From NCBI RefSeq assembly GCF_017581965.1, contig NZ_JAGEVF010000008.1:62001-126000 (forward strand): a stretch of DNA of 64,000 nt. The letters are read 5' to 3'. The notes beneath the pieces are model-generated. The model was given only the letters and a program-made list of their open reading frames with translations. It was not told where the DNA came from and made no database searches. The DNA comes from Winogradskyella pelagia. Its GTDB lineage: Bacteria > Bacteroidota > Bacteroidia > Flavobacteriales > Flavobacteriaceae. Both the position numbers and the translations under genes were made by a program. The stretch's first letter is position 1; each line of letters begins with the position of its first letter. This document shows positions 35,070 to 44,683 of the stretch, in pieces.

Positions 35070-37199
35070 TTAAGCTTCTACGCCTTTTGCTGCTTTGATT
35101 ACTTCTTCCGATATATTTGATGGTGTCTCTGCATAGTGAGCAAATTCCATAGTTGACGTTGCTCTACCTGAAGACAATGTTCTTAATGAAGTTACATAAC
35201 CAAACATTTCAGATAACGGCACTTCTGCTTTAATAACTTTAGAACCTGCTCTATCACTCATGTTGTTTACTTGACCACGACGACGGTTTAAGTCACCTAC
35301 AATGTCACCCATATATTCCTCTGGTGTCAACACCTCTAATTTCATAATCGGCTCCATGATTACAGCTTTTGCAGCTTTTGCCGCAGCTTTAAATCCTAGT
35401 TTAGCAGCCAATTCAAATGATAACTGATCAGAATCTACATCATGGTAAGACCCATCTGTTAATGTCACTTTCATAGCATCTACTTCGTACCCTGCTAATG
35501 GACCGTTAACCATCGCCATTTTGAATCCTTTCTCAACAGAAGGGATAAATTCTTTTGGTACGTTACCACCTTTAATACTGGATACAAATTCGAGACCTTG
35601 CTTACCTTCCTCAGCTGGCTCTAGTGTAAATACAATATCTGCGAATTTACCACGACCACCAGATTGCTTTTTGTAAACTTCTCTGTGTTGTGCAAGTCTT
35701 GTTATCGCTTCTTTGTATTCTACTTGAGGCTGACCTTGATTAACTTCTACCTTAAACTCACGCTTAAGACGATCAACGATAATATCTAAGTGAAGCTCTC
35801 CCATACCAGAAATTATAGTTTGGCCTGAAGCCTCGTCTGTTCTTACTGTAAATGTAGGATCTTCCTCAGCTAATTTACCAAGTGCCATACCTAACTTATC
35901 TACATCTGCTTTAGTTTTCGGCTCAACGGCAATACCAATTACTGGATCTGGGAAATCCATAGATTCTAAAACTATAGGGCTTTTCTCTTCAGATAAAGTA
36001 TCACCTGTCTTTATATCCTTAAAACCAACAGCAGCTCCGATATCGCCAGCCTCAATAAAACTGATAGCATTTTGCTTATTTGAGTGCATTTGGTAGATAC
36101 GAGATATACGTTCTTTTTTACCAGACCTGTTATTTAGTACGTAAGAACCCGCGTCCAAACGCCCTGAATAAGCACGGAAAAATGCAAGTCTCCCTACGAA
36201 AGGGTCAGTAGCAATTTTAAATGCTAAGGCTGAAAATGGTTCTTTTACATCAGGCTTACGTGCTATTTCATTTCCGCTATCTGGATCTGTACCAACAATA
36301 GCTTCTTTATCAACTGGTGAAGGCAAATAACGACATACAGCGTCTAATAAGAACTGAACACCTTTATTTTTAAAAGCTGATCCGCATATCATAGGGATAA
36401 TAGACATGTCCATAACGGCAGCACGAAGCGCAGCATGCACTTCATCTTCCGTAATTGAATCCTCATCCTCCATGTACTTTTCTAAAAGATTCTCATCGTA
36501 ACTCGCAACTTCTTCAATTAATTTCCCTCTTAAAACAGATGCTTCTGCCTTTAACTCTTCAGGAATATCAATAACATCAAAAGTTGCCCCTTGAGTTTCA
36601 TCGTGCCAGACAATAGCTCTATTCTTTACTAAGTCTACAATACCTCTAAAGTCTGCCTCGTCACCAATATTCATTACAATTGGTACGGCATTAGAGCCTA
36701 GCATATCTTTAACCTGCTGACAAACTGCCATAAAGTTTGAACCTTGACGGTCCATTTTATTTACAAAACCGATTCTTGGAACTTTATAGTTATCAGCTAA
36801 TCTCCAGTTAGTTTCTGATTGTGGCTCTACACCATCTACAGCACTGAACAAAAACACTAATCCATCTAATACACGTAATGAACGATTTACCTCTACGGTA
36901 AAATCAACGTGACCCGGAGTGTCAATGATATTAAAGTGGTATCCTTTAGTCTCTGGAGTTGGTTGCGCATTTTCTAGTGGAAATTGCCATGTACAGGTAG
37001 TAGCAGCAGAAGTAATTGTAATACCTCTTTCCTGCTCTTGCTCCATCCAGTCCATAGTTGCAGCACCATCATGCACCTCTCCAATTTTATGAGATACACC
37101 TGTATAATAAAGAATACGCTCAGTAGTCGTGGTTTTACCAGCATCGATATGAGCGGCAATACCTATGTTTCTTGTATATTTTAAATCTCTTTGTGCCAT
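35070..37199 (-). CDS. fusA: Elongation factor G
   Basis: A 709-residue translocation GTPase. GTP-binding motifs: A-H-I-D-A-G-K-T (16-23), D-T-P-G-H (93-97) and N-K-M-D (147-150), with the switch R-G-I-T-I-T (58-63). Domains II-V follow, including the domain IV loop [10 protein letters not shown]. It lies between rpsG and rpsJ, the Bacteroidetes order in which tuf is located elsewhere. Confidence 0.98.
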   Translation of the reverse strand: MAQRDLKYTRNIGIAAHIDAGKTTTTERILYYTGVSHKIGEVHDGAATMDWMEQEQERGITITSAATTCTWQFPLENAQPTPETKGYHFNIIDTPGHVDFTVEVNRSLRVLDGLVFLFSAVDGVEPQSETNWRLADNYKVPRIGFVNKMDRQGSNFMAVCQQVKDMLGSNAVPIVMNIGDEADFRGIVDLVKNRAIVWHDETQGATFDVIDIPEELKAEASVLRGKLIEEVASYDENLLEKYMEDEDSITEDEVHAALRAAVMDMSIIPMICGSAFKNKGVQFLLDAVCRYLPSPVDKEAIVGTDPDSGNEIARKPDVKEPFSALAFKIATDPFVGRLAFFRAYSGRLDAGSYVLNNRSGKKERISRIYQMHSNKQNAISFIEAGDIGAAVGFKDIKTGDTLSEEKSPIVLESMDFPDPVIGIAVEPKTKADVDKLGMALGKLAEEDPTFTVRTDEASGQTIISGMGELHLDIIVDRLKREFKVEVNQGQPQVEYKEAITRLAQHREVYKKQSGGRGKFADIVFTLEPAEEGKQGLEFVSSIKGGNVPKEFIPSVEKGFKMAMVNGPLAGYEVDAMKVTLTDGSYHDVDSDQLSFELAAKLGFKAAAKAAKAVIMEPIMKLEVLTPEEYMGDIVGDLNRRRGQVNNMSDRAGSKVIKAEVPLSEMFGYVTSLRTLSSGRATSTMEFAHYAETPSNISEEVIKAAKGVEA

Positions 37200-37204
37200 T
37201 CTAA

Positions 37205-37681
37205 TTAAAATCTAAAGTGTGAGAATGCTTTATTGGCTTCTGCCATCTTGTGCGTATCAACTCTTTTCTTTACTGCTGCTCCTTCTTCTTTTGCAGCAGC
37301 TAAGACCTCAGCAGCTAATTTCTGAGACATTGATTTTTCGTTGCGCTTACGCGCGTAACTAATTAACCATTTCATCGCAGTAGAAACTTTTCTATCTGGA
37401 CGAATCTGCATTGGAATCTGGAATGTTGCTCCACCAACGCGACGACTTCTCACCTCAACGTGAGGCATAACGTTAGAAAGTGCGTCTTTCCACACCTCTA
37501 ATGCTGTTTTTTCGTCATTATTCTTTTTCTCTTCTACGATATCAATGGCATCGTAGAATACTTTAAACGCCACAGACTTCTTACCGTCCCACATCATCAT
37601 ATTCACAAAACGTGTCACCAACTGGTCGTTAAACCTCGGGTCTGGTAAAAGCGGTCTTTTTTTCGCTTGTCTTTTTCTCAT
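37205..37681 (-). CDS. rpsG: 30S ribosomal protein S7
   Basis: A 158-residue uS7, primary binder of the 16S 3' major domain. It has [32 protein letters not shown] and the C-terminal A-F-S-H-F-R-F. Five bases before fusA. Confidence 0.97.
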   Translation of the reverse strand: MRKRQAKKRPLLPDPRFNDQLVTRFVNMMMWDGKKSVAFKVFYDAIDIVEEKKNNDEKTALEVWKDALSNVMPHVEVRSRRVGGATFQIPMQIRPDRKVSTAMKWLISYARKRNEKSMSQKLAAEVLAAAKEEGAAVKKRVDTHKMAEANKAFSHFRF

Positions 37682-37703
37682 GTCTTCTTCTTACAGTTTT
37701 AAA

Positions 37704-38078
37704 TTACTTCTTAGGGCGTTTTGCACCATACTTAGATCTTCGTTGTGTTCTTCCGGCTACACCTGCTGTATCCAAAGCACCACGAACGATGTGATATCTA
37801 ACACCTGGCAAATCTTTTACCCTTCCACCTCTAACCAATACTATCGAGTGCTCCTGTAGGTTGTGACCCTCTCCACCAATGTATGCATTAACCTCGTTAC
37901 CGTTTGTTAAACGAACCCTTGCCACCTTACGCATTGCTGAGTTAGGTTTTTTAGGTGTCGTTGTATAAACACGAGTACATACACCACGTCTCTGAGGACA
38001 CGAATCTAAAGCAGCCGATTTACTCTTCTTGGTTATTTTGGCTCTTCCTTTTCGTACTAATTGTGAAATTGTTGGCAT
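37704..38078 (-). CDS. rpsL: 30S ribosomal protein S12
   Basis: A 124-residue uS12. Both streptomycin-related loops carry the wild-type lysines (T-P-K-K-P-N-S-A and [11 protein letters not shown]), and the Asp of K-D-L-P-G-V, the target of RimO methylthiolation, is present. First gene of the superoperon. Confidence 0.97.
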   Translation of the reverse strand: MPTISQLVRKGRAKITKKSKSAALDSCPQRRGVCTRVYTTTPKKPNSAMRKVARVRLTNGNEVNAYIGGEGHNLQEHSIVLVRGGRVKDLPGVRYHIVRGALDTAGVAGRTQRRSKYGAKRPKK

Positions 38079-38103
38079 ATATTTTTGCTAAAAATTTTAA
38101 TTA

Positions 38104-38119
38104 ACCCTCACTTTTGAGG
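38104..38119 (-). promoter_or_regulatory. GC-rich hairpin at the 5' end of the rpsL transcript
   Basis: CCCTCA-N4-TGAGGG, a 6-bp stem with a tetraloop, located a few bases after the predicted transcription start and 26 bases before the rpsL ATG. It may stabilise the mRNA 5' end or serve as a regulatory leader structure. Confidence 0.5.
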
Positions 38120-38123
38120 GCTG

Positions 38124-38154
38124 CAAAGGTAGAAATATATATTTATAATTCAAA
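38124..38154 (-). promoter_or_regulatory. Promoter of the ribosomal superoperon
   Basis: On the minus strand TTTG (complement of 38151-38154), exactly 19 bases, then TACCTTTG (complement of 38124-38131). This is a full match to the Bacteroidetes consensus TTTG-N19-TAnnTTTG and the best promoter in the window. Predicted start near 38118-38119, leader about 40 bases. Confidence 0.8.
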
Positions 38155-38223
38155 TACTTGATAATTTATTTTCCAAAGAAATAATTCAATTCGTTTCTTA
38201 ACTATATATATGTTGGTATTTTT

Positions 38224-38231
38224 TACGTTTG
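38224..38231 (+). promoter_or_regulatory. Promoter -7 box of the outer-membrane protein gene
   Basis: TACGTTTG, an exact TAnnTTTG match, 36 bases before the GTG start at 38268. No -33 TTTG at the usual distance. Confidence 0.4.
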
Positions 38232-38267
38232 CAATACTAATAATACCATTTAGAATTAATTACTATT

Positions 38268-39947
38268 GTGTTAAGAACACTTACCCTTATTTTATTTATA
38301 GGTCTAGCAAATCTTTGCTCTTCACAAAATATTTGGCTGAATGTAACCGCAGAAGATGAAACTAAAACGAAATTAATTGACTCAATTGGGTATAAGGAAC
38401 AATTTGATTCCTACTCTGAATTAGAATCTGAAATTAATGCTACAGTTAAAAGGCTTTGGCGAAAAGGTTTTATAGATACCTACATCAATAGCATCTTAAA
38501 ACAAAATGACACTCTATTTGAAGCTAAGCTAACACTAGGAATGAAGCGAGGTCGCATAAGAATTAAATACGACTCTACCTTTAATACCAAACTTTTAAAA
38601 CTTGTTACCGTTGAGCCTAACCAAGATTTTTTTGATTTGAATTTAGAAGATGTAGAAACTATATTAAATGAACTCAATTCTAAAATTGCGGAACAAGGTG
38701 ATCCGTTTTCTTCACTTCAACTTATCAATATTAGAAAAGAAAATGAAACCTATATCTCCGCCGATCTTAAAATTATATCCAACCAAAAGAGACGTATTGA
38801 CAACATCGTTATTAAAGGTTACGAGAAATTCCCCAAGTCTTACATTAAGCATTTTTTTAAGCTTAAATCCAATCAGCAGTTTAATCTTAATGAAATCAAG
38901 GAGAAAATTGAACTTCTAGAGGATTTGAGGTTTGCAGAGAAAATCAAGGATCCTGAAGTATTGTTCACTACAGATTCAACAACCTTATATTTATATATAG
39001 AGAAGAACAGAACGAATAATTTTGATGGTTTTCTAGGTTTTGGAACTAATGAAGAAACAAACAAACTAGACTTTGATGGATACTTAGACCTAAGGCTTAT
39101 CAACAATCTCAACTACGGTGAAACCTTAAACTTGTTCTACAAAAGTGATGAAATAGATCAGCAAACGTTTAGAGTAGATCTTGATCTTCCTTACATCTTT
39201 AGCTCTCCAGTTGGAATTGAGGCTGGACTTAATATTTTTAGAAAGGACACCACATTTGTAAATGCCAACCAGTATGCCAAAGTAAATTATCTCATAGACT
39301 CTCAACAAAAGATTGGTGCTGGTATAAGTTTTACCAATTCTAGTAATTTATTAGAAAACAATACAAACGAATTAAATGACTATACCTCAAATTTTTTTAC
39401 TGTAAGTTACAGCTTTATCAAACCTCAATTTTACGACCCATTATTTCCAATTAATTTTTTAGCCGATATTAATATTGGCACTGGAAAAAGGGAGAATAAT
39501 GTAGAAAGTCTATCTCAAAATATGGCACGCTTAGATACTTATAAGATTTTTAATCTTAATGAGAGAAATAGTGTGTTCTTGAGGTTAAATGGTGCTTTTC
39601 TTATCTCGGATAATTATTTTGACAATGAGCTCTTTAGGTTTGGCGGGATTAATTCTATTCGAGGTTTCGAAGAAAACAGTTTAGTAGCCAATCTTTATAG
39701 TGTAATAAATACCGAATATAGATACCGCCTCAGTTCTTCTGTTTATATTCATAGCGTATTTGATGCGGCTTACTTTGAAAACCAGCTTACCCAAGCCAAA
39801 GAAAAACTTTTTGGGTTTGGCTTTGGATTTGGACTTTTAACTAATGCAGGCTTATTTAGACTGAACTACTCAAGTGGAAAGAGCGAAAACAGGCCATTCA
39901 GATTATCAGACTCCAAGGTACATATAAGTCTAACAGCAACTTTTTAA
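38268..39947 (+). CDS. BamA/TamA-like outer membrane beta-barrel protein
   Basis: A 559-residue exported protein. A signal peptide (L-T-L-I-L-F-I-G-L-A-N-L-C-S-S) follows a GTG start. The N-terminal half has POTRA-like alpha/beta units, the clearest being I-D-N-I-V-I-K-G-Y-E-K-F-P-K-S-Y-I (about residues 182-198). The C-terminal half (about 250-559) alternates in the manner of a barrel, includes F-R-F-G-G-I-N-S-I-R-G-F (the R-G-F loop of Omp85 proteins) and ends in Phe. Omp85 proteins insert or move proteins across the outer membrane; the short size and single copy suggest a specialised member, not the main BamA. Its partner is not evident. Confidence 0.75.
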   Translation: MLRTLTLILFIGLANLCSSQNIWLNVTAEDETKTKLIDSIGYKEQFDSYSELESEINATVKRLWRKGFIDTYINSILKQNDTLFEAKLTLGMKRGRIRIKYDSTFNTKLLKLVTVEPNQDFFDLNLEDVETILNELNSKIAEQGDPFSSLQLINIRKENETYISADLKIISNQKRRIDNIVIKGYEKFPKSYIKHFFKLKSNQQFNLNEIKEKIELLEDLRFAEKIKDPEVLFTTDSTTLYLYIEKNRTNNFDGFLGFGTNEETNKLDFDGYLDLRLINNLNYGETLNLFYKSDEIDQQTFRVDLDLPYIFSSPVGIEAGLNIFRKDTTFVNANQYAKVNYLIDSQQKIGAGISFTNSSNLLENNTNELNDYTSNFFTVSYSFIKPQFYDPLFPINFLADINIGTGKRENNVESLSQNMARLDTYKIFNLNERNSVFLRLNGAFLISDNYFDNELFRFGGINSIRGFEENSLVANLYSVINTEYRYRLSSSVYIHSVFDAAYFENQLTQAKEKLFGFGFGFGLLTNAGLFRLNYSSGKSENRPFRLSDSKVHISLTATF

Positions 39948-40114
39948 CATAATTTGGCTTTTATTTATAATAATATTCTGTTTTCAAGCTAGGGCATTTC
40001 TTAAATTTACCGTGCTAGAAAAATAAATATATAATCGGTTGAAATGTTCCAACTACCAAGGAGATTGAACAACTGCATTTAGATTTCAATTCAACTAAAC
40101 CAATATTTAGCCTT

Positions 40115-41755
40115 ATGTCTTTTCAGAAATATTTAGTTTCATTAGCTGCACTGCTTATTGTCACGTCTTTACAGTCACAAAATACAGTAGGCGTGATTAG
40201 TCACAATACAGCGGATACATTTAACGCGCTAACTCTTTTTACATCTCAAACAGAAACTTATTTAATAAATAATTGTGGCGAGGTTATTAATCAATGGACT
40301 AGCAACTACCCTCCTGGTAATGCAGTATATTTATTGGAAGATGGCACATTACTAAGAGCCGGGAAGATTGGAAATACAGATATCGTTTTTGGTGGAACAG
40401 GTGGTATTGTAGAAAAATTTGATTGGGAAGGAAATTTAATTTGGAGCTACGAAGTTTCCTCTGAAATTAGAGTTCAGCATCATGATGTATTTCCCATGCC
40501 CAACGGTAACGTCTTAATCTTAGTGGCGACAGTAATGTCTAATGCTGAAGCGATACAAGCTGGTAGAAATCCGGCTTTATTAACTGAATCTGTTCTTTAC
40601 AATGAACAAATTATTGAGGTTGAACCTGTAGGTCTTAATGGCGGCAATGTTGTCTGGGAATGGAATATCAAAGATCATCTTATTCAAGATTTTGACAGCT
40701 CGAAAGACAATTTTGGCAATGTTGCAGAAAACCCGCAGTTATTGGATATTAATTTTTTAAGCGGCCGAAGCGGATTAGCCAATTGGCTTCACATAAATTC
40801 TATTCAGTACAATGAAAATTTAAACCAAATAATATTAAGCTCAAGAAATCTCAATGAACTTTACATCATAGATCATTCTACCTCCACGACTGAAGCTTCT
40901 GGTAACTCTGGTGGTATTTACGGGCAAGGTGGAGATTTTCTTTATCGGTGGGGAAATCCTCAGTCTTATCGCCGTGGTTCTGAAAGTGACCAACTTTTAT
41001 TTGGTCAGCATTATCCGCATTTTATTCCTCAAGGCTTACCCAACGAAGGGCAGATTATTTTATTTAACAATGGATTGAATCGGTCGCCGAGTTTTTCTGA
41101 AGTTTTTATTTTAGAACCACCCAGTACTAGCCCAGGTTTTTATGTGCAGCCAGCGAATACTGCTTTTGAGCCTGCTGTTAGTGATTATATTTTTACAAAG
41201 CCCATTCCTACAGATTTGTTTTCGAGAATTCTATCTAGCGCTCAAATGCTACCCAATGGAAACATCCTTATATGCGATGGCGATTCAGGCTATTTTATAG
41301 AAATTGATGAAAATGAAAATATAGTTTGGAGCTACATCAATCCGACAGGTTCAGCAGGCATAATGTCCCAAGGTGATAATCCTGAGGACACTCCAAATGT
41401 TACTTTTAGAGCGATAAAATACGGGCTAGATTACCCTGCTTTTAATGGAAGAGATTTAACACCAGGTGCTCCCATAGAGTTAAATTCTGACCTCAACGTA
41501 GCATGTAATCCGCTAAATACACCAGAATTTGCATTGAATCAACTATCTATCTTTCCTAATCCAGTAAACGACGTGTTAACGATAAGGTCTGAAAATAATA
41601 TTGATTTTATTAAAATCTACAACAATCTTGGTATGTTGGTTATGGAGTCTAACTACATGGAACAGCTACCAGTTTCTAATTTAAAAAACGGTTTGTATTT
41701 TTTAGAATTATCATCTGGCTCTGAAAAAGTTACAAAAAAAATAGTGAAGAACTAA
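40115..41755 (+). CDS. Arylsulfotransferase-like beta-propeller protein with T9SS C-terminal domain
   Basis: A 546-residue secreted protein. A signal peptide (about residues 1-21, ending S-L-Q-S-Q) leads into a repeated propeller with the motif H-H-D-V-F-P-M-P-N-G-N-V-L-I-L and a second Q-M-L-P-N-G-N-I-L-I-C-D-G, characteristic of the arylsulfate sulfotransferase (ASST) family. The last 75 residues (from I-F-P-N-P-V-N-D, with L-x-N-G-L-Y-F-L-E-L near the end) form a type A sorting domain for type IX secretion, so the protein should be exported and attached to the surface. The true enzymatic reaction is unproven; many such propellers are not sulfotransferases. Confidence 0.8.
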   Translation: MSFQKYLVSLAALLIVTSLQSQNTVGVISHNTADTFNALTLFTSQTETYLINNCGEVINQWTSNYPPGNAVYLLEDGTLLRAGKIGNTDIVFGGTGGIVEKFDWEGNLIWSYEVSSEIRVQHHDVFPMPNGNVLILVATVMSNAEAIQAGRNPALLTESVLYNEQIIEVEPVGLNGGNVVWEWNIKDHLIQDFDSSKDNFGNVAENPQLLDINFLSGRSGLANWLHINSIQYNENLNQIILSSRNLNELYIIDHSTSTTEASGNSGGIYGQGGDFLYRWGNPQSYRRGSESDQLLFGQHYPHFIPQGLPNEGQIILFNNGLNRSPSFSEVFILEPPSTSPGFYVQPANTAFEPAVSDYIFTKPIPTDLFSRILSSAQMLPNGNILICDGDSGYFIEIDENENIVWSYINPTGSAGIMSQGDNPEDTPNVTFRAIKYGLDYPAFNGRDLTPGAPIELNSDLNVACNPLNTPEFALNQLSIFPNPVNDVLTIRSENNIDFIKIYNNLGMLVMESNYMEQLPVSNLKNGLYFLELSSGSEKVTKKIVKN

Positions 41756-41814
41756 GCGCTAATTTAATTCGTGAAATGCTGCAATAGACGTAATGGTTTT
41801 AATATTTTTACCCT

Positions 41815-42552
41815 ATGGAAAAAGAAACCACTATTTACGGAATTAGATCTATTATTGAGGCAATCAGTTCTGAAAAAACAATAGATAAAGTATTTATTCA
41901 GAAGGGATTGAGAGGTGAACTCTTCCAAGAACTAGAAAAACTTCTCAGGCAAGAAGGAATTAACAACTCTTATGTTCCGATAGAAAAACTGAACAGACTT
42001 GCTCGTGGTCGGAACCACCAAGGTGCTGTAGCTCATATTTCACCAGTGGAATTTCATAGTTTAGATGATATTGTCTTAGATTCTTTTGAACAGGGCAAGC
42101 CACCATTATTTTTAATTCTCGACCAATTAAGTGATGTTAGAAATTTTGGTGCCATAGTTCGCACGGCTGAGTGCACGGGTGTATCTGCTATCATTATTCA
42201 AAAAAAAGGTGGTGCACCTATTAATGGCGACACCATTAAAACTAGTGCAGGAGCTATTTTTAAAATGCCTATTTGTAAAGTGGACCATATCAAAGACGCT
42301 GTTTTTTACATGCAGTCTTCAGGAATTAAAGTAATTGCAGCGACAGAGAAGGCAGAGCGTCTAATTTTTGACATTTCGTTTAATGAACCATGCGCCATTA
42401 TTATGGGTTCTGAGGGCAAAGGTATCAACCCTTCTGTTCTTAAACTAGTAGACGAACAGGCCAAGTTACCTATATTGGGCGATATTGCATCTCTAAACGT
42501 CTCTGTGGCTTGTGGTGCTTTTCTATATGAAGCGACCAGACAGCGTATTTAA
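41815..42552 (+). CDS. rlmB: 23S rRNA (guanosine-2'-O)-methyltransferase RlmB
   Basis: A 245-residue SpoU/TrmH-family methyltransferase for 2'-O-methylation of 23S rRNA G2251. An N-terminal substrate-binding domain (to about 85) precedes the knotted SPOUT domain with motifs N-F-G-A-I-V-R-T-A-E, I-I-M-G-S-E-G-K-G-I and L-N-V-S-V-A-C-G-A-F-L-Y-E. Its 3' end overlaps the convergent rhomboid gene by four bases. Confidence 0.9.
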   Translation: MEKETTIYGIRSIIEAISSEKTIDKVFIQKGLRGELFQELEKLLRQEGINNSYVPIEKLNRLARGRNHQGAVAHISPVEFHSLDDIVLDSFEQGKPPLFLILDQLSDVRNFGAIVRTAECTGVSAIIIQKKGGAPINGDTIKTSAGAIFKMPICKVDHIKDAVFYMQSSGIKVIAATEKAERLIFDISFNEPCAIIMGSEGKGINPSVLKLVDEQAKLPILGDIASLNVSVACGAFLYEATRQRI

Positions 42553-43295
42553 TCCTTTTTTTCTTTGAAAATATAATTAACCTTGGATTCATTTATACTA
42601 TCGGTTTCCGCGTTTAAATTTTCGTCTTCAACAATATTATTTTCAATGAAATTTCCATTTTCATCAAAATGTTTCATAAATGGATCGTCATCTTCATTGT
42701 AATCTGGCACCTCCCACTTATAGCGTTCAGGTTTTGCTACTTTTTTTCTAAATAGAATAGCGAATAACAACCCCGTTATTAAGCCGCTTAAATGACCTTC
42801 CCAACTCATTCCATCTTTTATAGGAAACACATACCATATCATGCTTCCATAAAGAAAAATAACAATTAGTGATAATGCAATTAATCGGTAGTGCTTGGCA
42901 AAGATGCCTTTAAAGAAAACAAAACTGACCAAAACATAAACCAAACCACTAGCTCCTATATGGTTTCCCTTATCCGCTATTAGCCACGTTAATAAACCAG
43001 ACATTAGAATACCAAATAGTATTACTTTCCATGCAATTTTATTATAGAAATAAAATAGAGCTAAGCTTAGTACTAACAAGGGTACGGAGTTGTTATACAA
43101 ATGCTCAATATCACCATGTAAAAATGGACTTGTAAAAACCCCTAACAAACCCTCTATTTTTTGGGGTCTTATACCCATGTACTTTATACCGTGGTCTATT
43201 CTCACCTGATACCAAAATACTAACCAAACAGCAAATAGCAGTATTAATGGATATACAACAACGCTAGGAGAAAACTTAAATTGGGTGTGTGACAT
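42549..43295 (-). CDS. Rhomboid family intramembrane serine protease
   Basis: A 248-residue inner-membrane protease with about six transmembrane helices. The catalytic dyad is Ser117 in G-A-S-G and His168 in W-E-G-H-L-S-G, and the oxyanion-region H-L-Y-N-N motif is at 65-69. After the last helix a C-terminal acidic cytoplasmic tail (about 190-248) follows, without a known domain. Substrates are not predictable. It is divergent from rarA. Confidence 0.9.
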   Translation of the reverse strand: MSHTQFKFSPSVVVYPLILLFAVWLVFWYQVRIDHGIKYMGIRPQKIEGLLGVFTSPFLHGDIEHLYNNSVPLLVLSLALFYFYNKIAWKVILFGILMSGLLTWLIADKGNHIGASGLVYVLVSFVFFKGIFAKHYRLIALSLIVIFLYGSMIWYVFPIKDGMSWEGHLSGLITGLLFAILFRKKVAKPERYKWEVPDYNEDDDPFMKHFDENGNFIENNIVEDENLNAETDSINESKVNYIFKEKKD

Positions 43296-43393
43296 TTCGC
43301 TATTGTATGATCAAAATTGTAACCAAAATACAAAACCATGTAAAATTGTCATATGCTTTAATCAATTTATAAAAGATTATAATTGTCATTTTG

Positions 43394-43401
43394 TAATTTT
43401 G
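43394..43401 (+). promoter_or_regulatory. Promoter -7 box of rarA (likely leaderless mRNA)
   Basis: TAATTTTG, an exact TAnnTTTG match, ending four bases before the rarA ATG, so the transcript probably starts at the start codon. Confidence 0.5.
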
Positions 43402-43405
43402 ACTC

Positions 43406-44683
43406 ATGAGCACACCCTTAGCAGAACGATTAAGACCAAATACTTTAGAGGACTATTTAAGTCAACAACATATTGTTGGAAACAATGGTATGCTCACACA
43501 ACAAATTAAAAGCGGTGTTATACCTTCAATGATTTTTTGGGGACCTCCAGGAATTGGTAAGACGACACTAGCTAATGTCATAGCTAACGAGACTGAGCGC
43601 CCTTTTTACAAACTAAGTGCCATAAATTCTGGAGTTAAAGATATCAGGGACGTCATTGAAAAAGCTAAAAAAAGTGGAGGTCTCTTCACTTCTAAAAATC
43701 CTATTTTATTTATAGATGAAATTCATCGCTTTAGCAAATCGCAACAAGACTCACTATTAGAAGCTGTAGAAAAAGGATGGGTAACATTAATAGGTGCCAC
43801 CACTGAAAATCCAAGTTTCGAGGTAATCTCAGCCCTGTTATCCAGATGCCAGGTCTATACCCTTAAACCTTTTAAGAGATTAGACTTAGAACTCTTATTG
43901 CAACGCGCGATACAAAAAGACAGTATTTTATCTAAACTCAATATTGAACTTAAAGAAACGGAAGCTTTGCTGCATCTTTCTGGAGGTGACGCACGGAAAC
44001 TTTTAAATTTATTCGAACTTATAATTAATTCTATTAATCAGGAAGACATAAGTATTACCAATGATTTGGTAATGAAAAAAGTCCAAAATAAAAGTGTGAG
44101 ATATGATAAAACAGGTGAGCAACACTATGATATCATCTCTGCATTTATAAAATCTATTAGAGGTAGTGACCCAAATGCAGCTGTTTATTATTTGGCCCGT
44201 ATGATTGAAGGCGGCGAAGACGTAAAATTTATTGCGCGTCGGTTATTAATCTTAGCCAGCGAAGATATCGGAAATGCCAATCCCACTGCACTGGTATTGG
44301 CAAACACAACATTTCAAGCGGTCTCCATTATTGGCAACCCAGAGTCACGAATAATTCTAAGTCAATGTGCTACGTACCTCGCCAGCTCTGCTAAAAGTAA
44401 CGCCTCTTACAATGCTATTAATAAGGCACAGCAATTAGTTAAGGAAACGGGAGACCTTGAAGTTCCTTTGGCCATAAGAAATGCACCTTCTAAATTGATG
44501 AAAGAATTAGGCTATGGTGACGATTATAAATACGCTCATAACTACGAAAATAATTTTGTGGAGCAGGAATTTATGCCAGATGAAATTAGTAATACCAGAT
44601 TATACGATCCTGGAAATAATTCAAGGGAAAAAGCCCAACGTGACTTTTTAAGACAACGTTGGAAAGAAAAATATGGCTATTAA
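43406..44683 (+). CDS. rarA: Replication-associated recombination protein RarA (MgsA)
   Basis: A 425-residue AAA+ ATPase of the RarA/WRNIP1 family acting at stalled replication forks. Walker A is G-P-P-G-I-G-K-T (46-53), Walker B with L-F-I-D-E-I-H-R-F at about 101-109, and sensor 1 in G-A-T-T-E-N-P. The C-terminal tetramerisation region includes A-S-E-D-I-G-N-A-N-P-x-A. Its last bases overlap the convergent gene at 44680. Confidence 0.94.
   Translation: MSTPLAERLRPNTLEDYLSQQHIVGNNGMLTQQIKSGVIPSMIFWGPPGIGKTTLANVIANETERPFYKLSAINSGVKDIRDVIEKAKKSGGLFTSKNPILFIDEIHRFSKSQQDSLLEAVEKGWVTLIGATTENPSFEVISALLSRCQVYTLKPFKRLDLELLLQRAIQKDSILSKLNIELKETEALLHLSGGDARKLLNLFELIINSINQEDISITNDLVMKKVQNKSVRYDKTGEQHYDIISAFIKSIRGSDPNAAVYYLARMIEGGEDVKFIARRLLILASEDIGNANPTALVLANTTFQAVSIIGNPESRIILSQCATYLASSAKSNASYNAINKAQQLVKETGDLEVPLAIRNAPSKLMKELGYGDDYKYAHNYENNFVEQEFMPDEISNTRLYDPGNNSREKAQRDFLRQRWKEKYGY

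Noticed and set aside
38196-38210. ATATATAT run upstream of the outer membrane protein gene as a phase-variable tract
   Set aside because: Too short and imperfect, and located in an ordinary AT-rich intergenic region.
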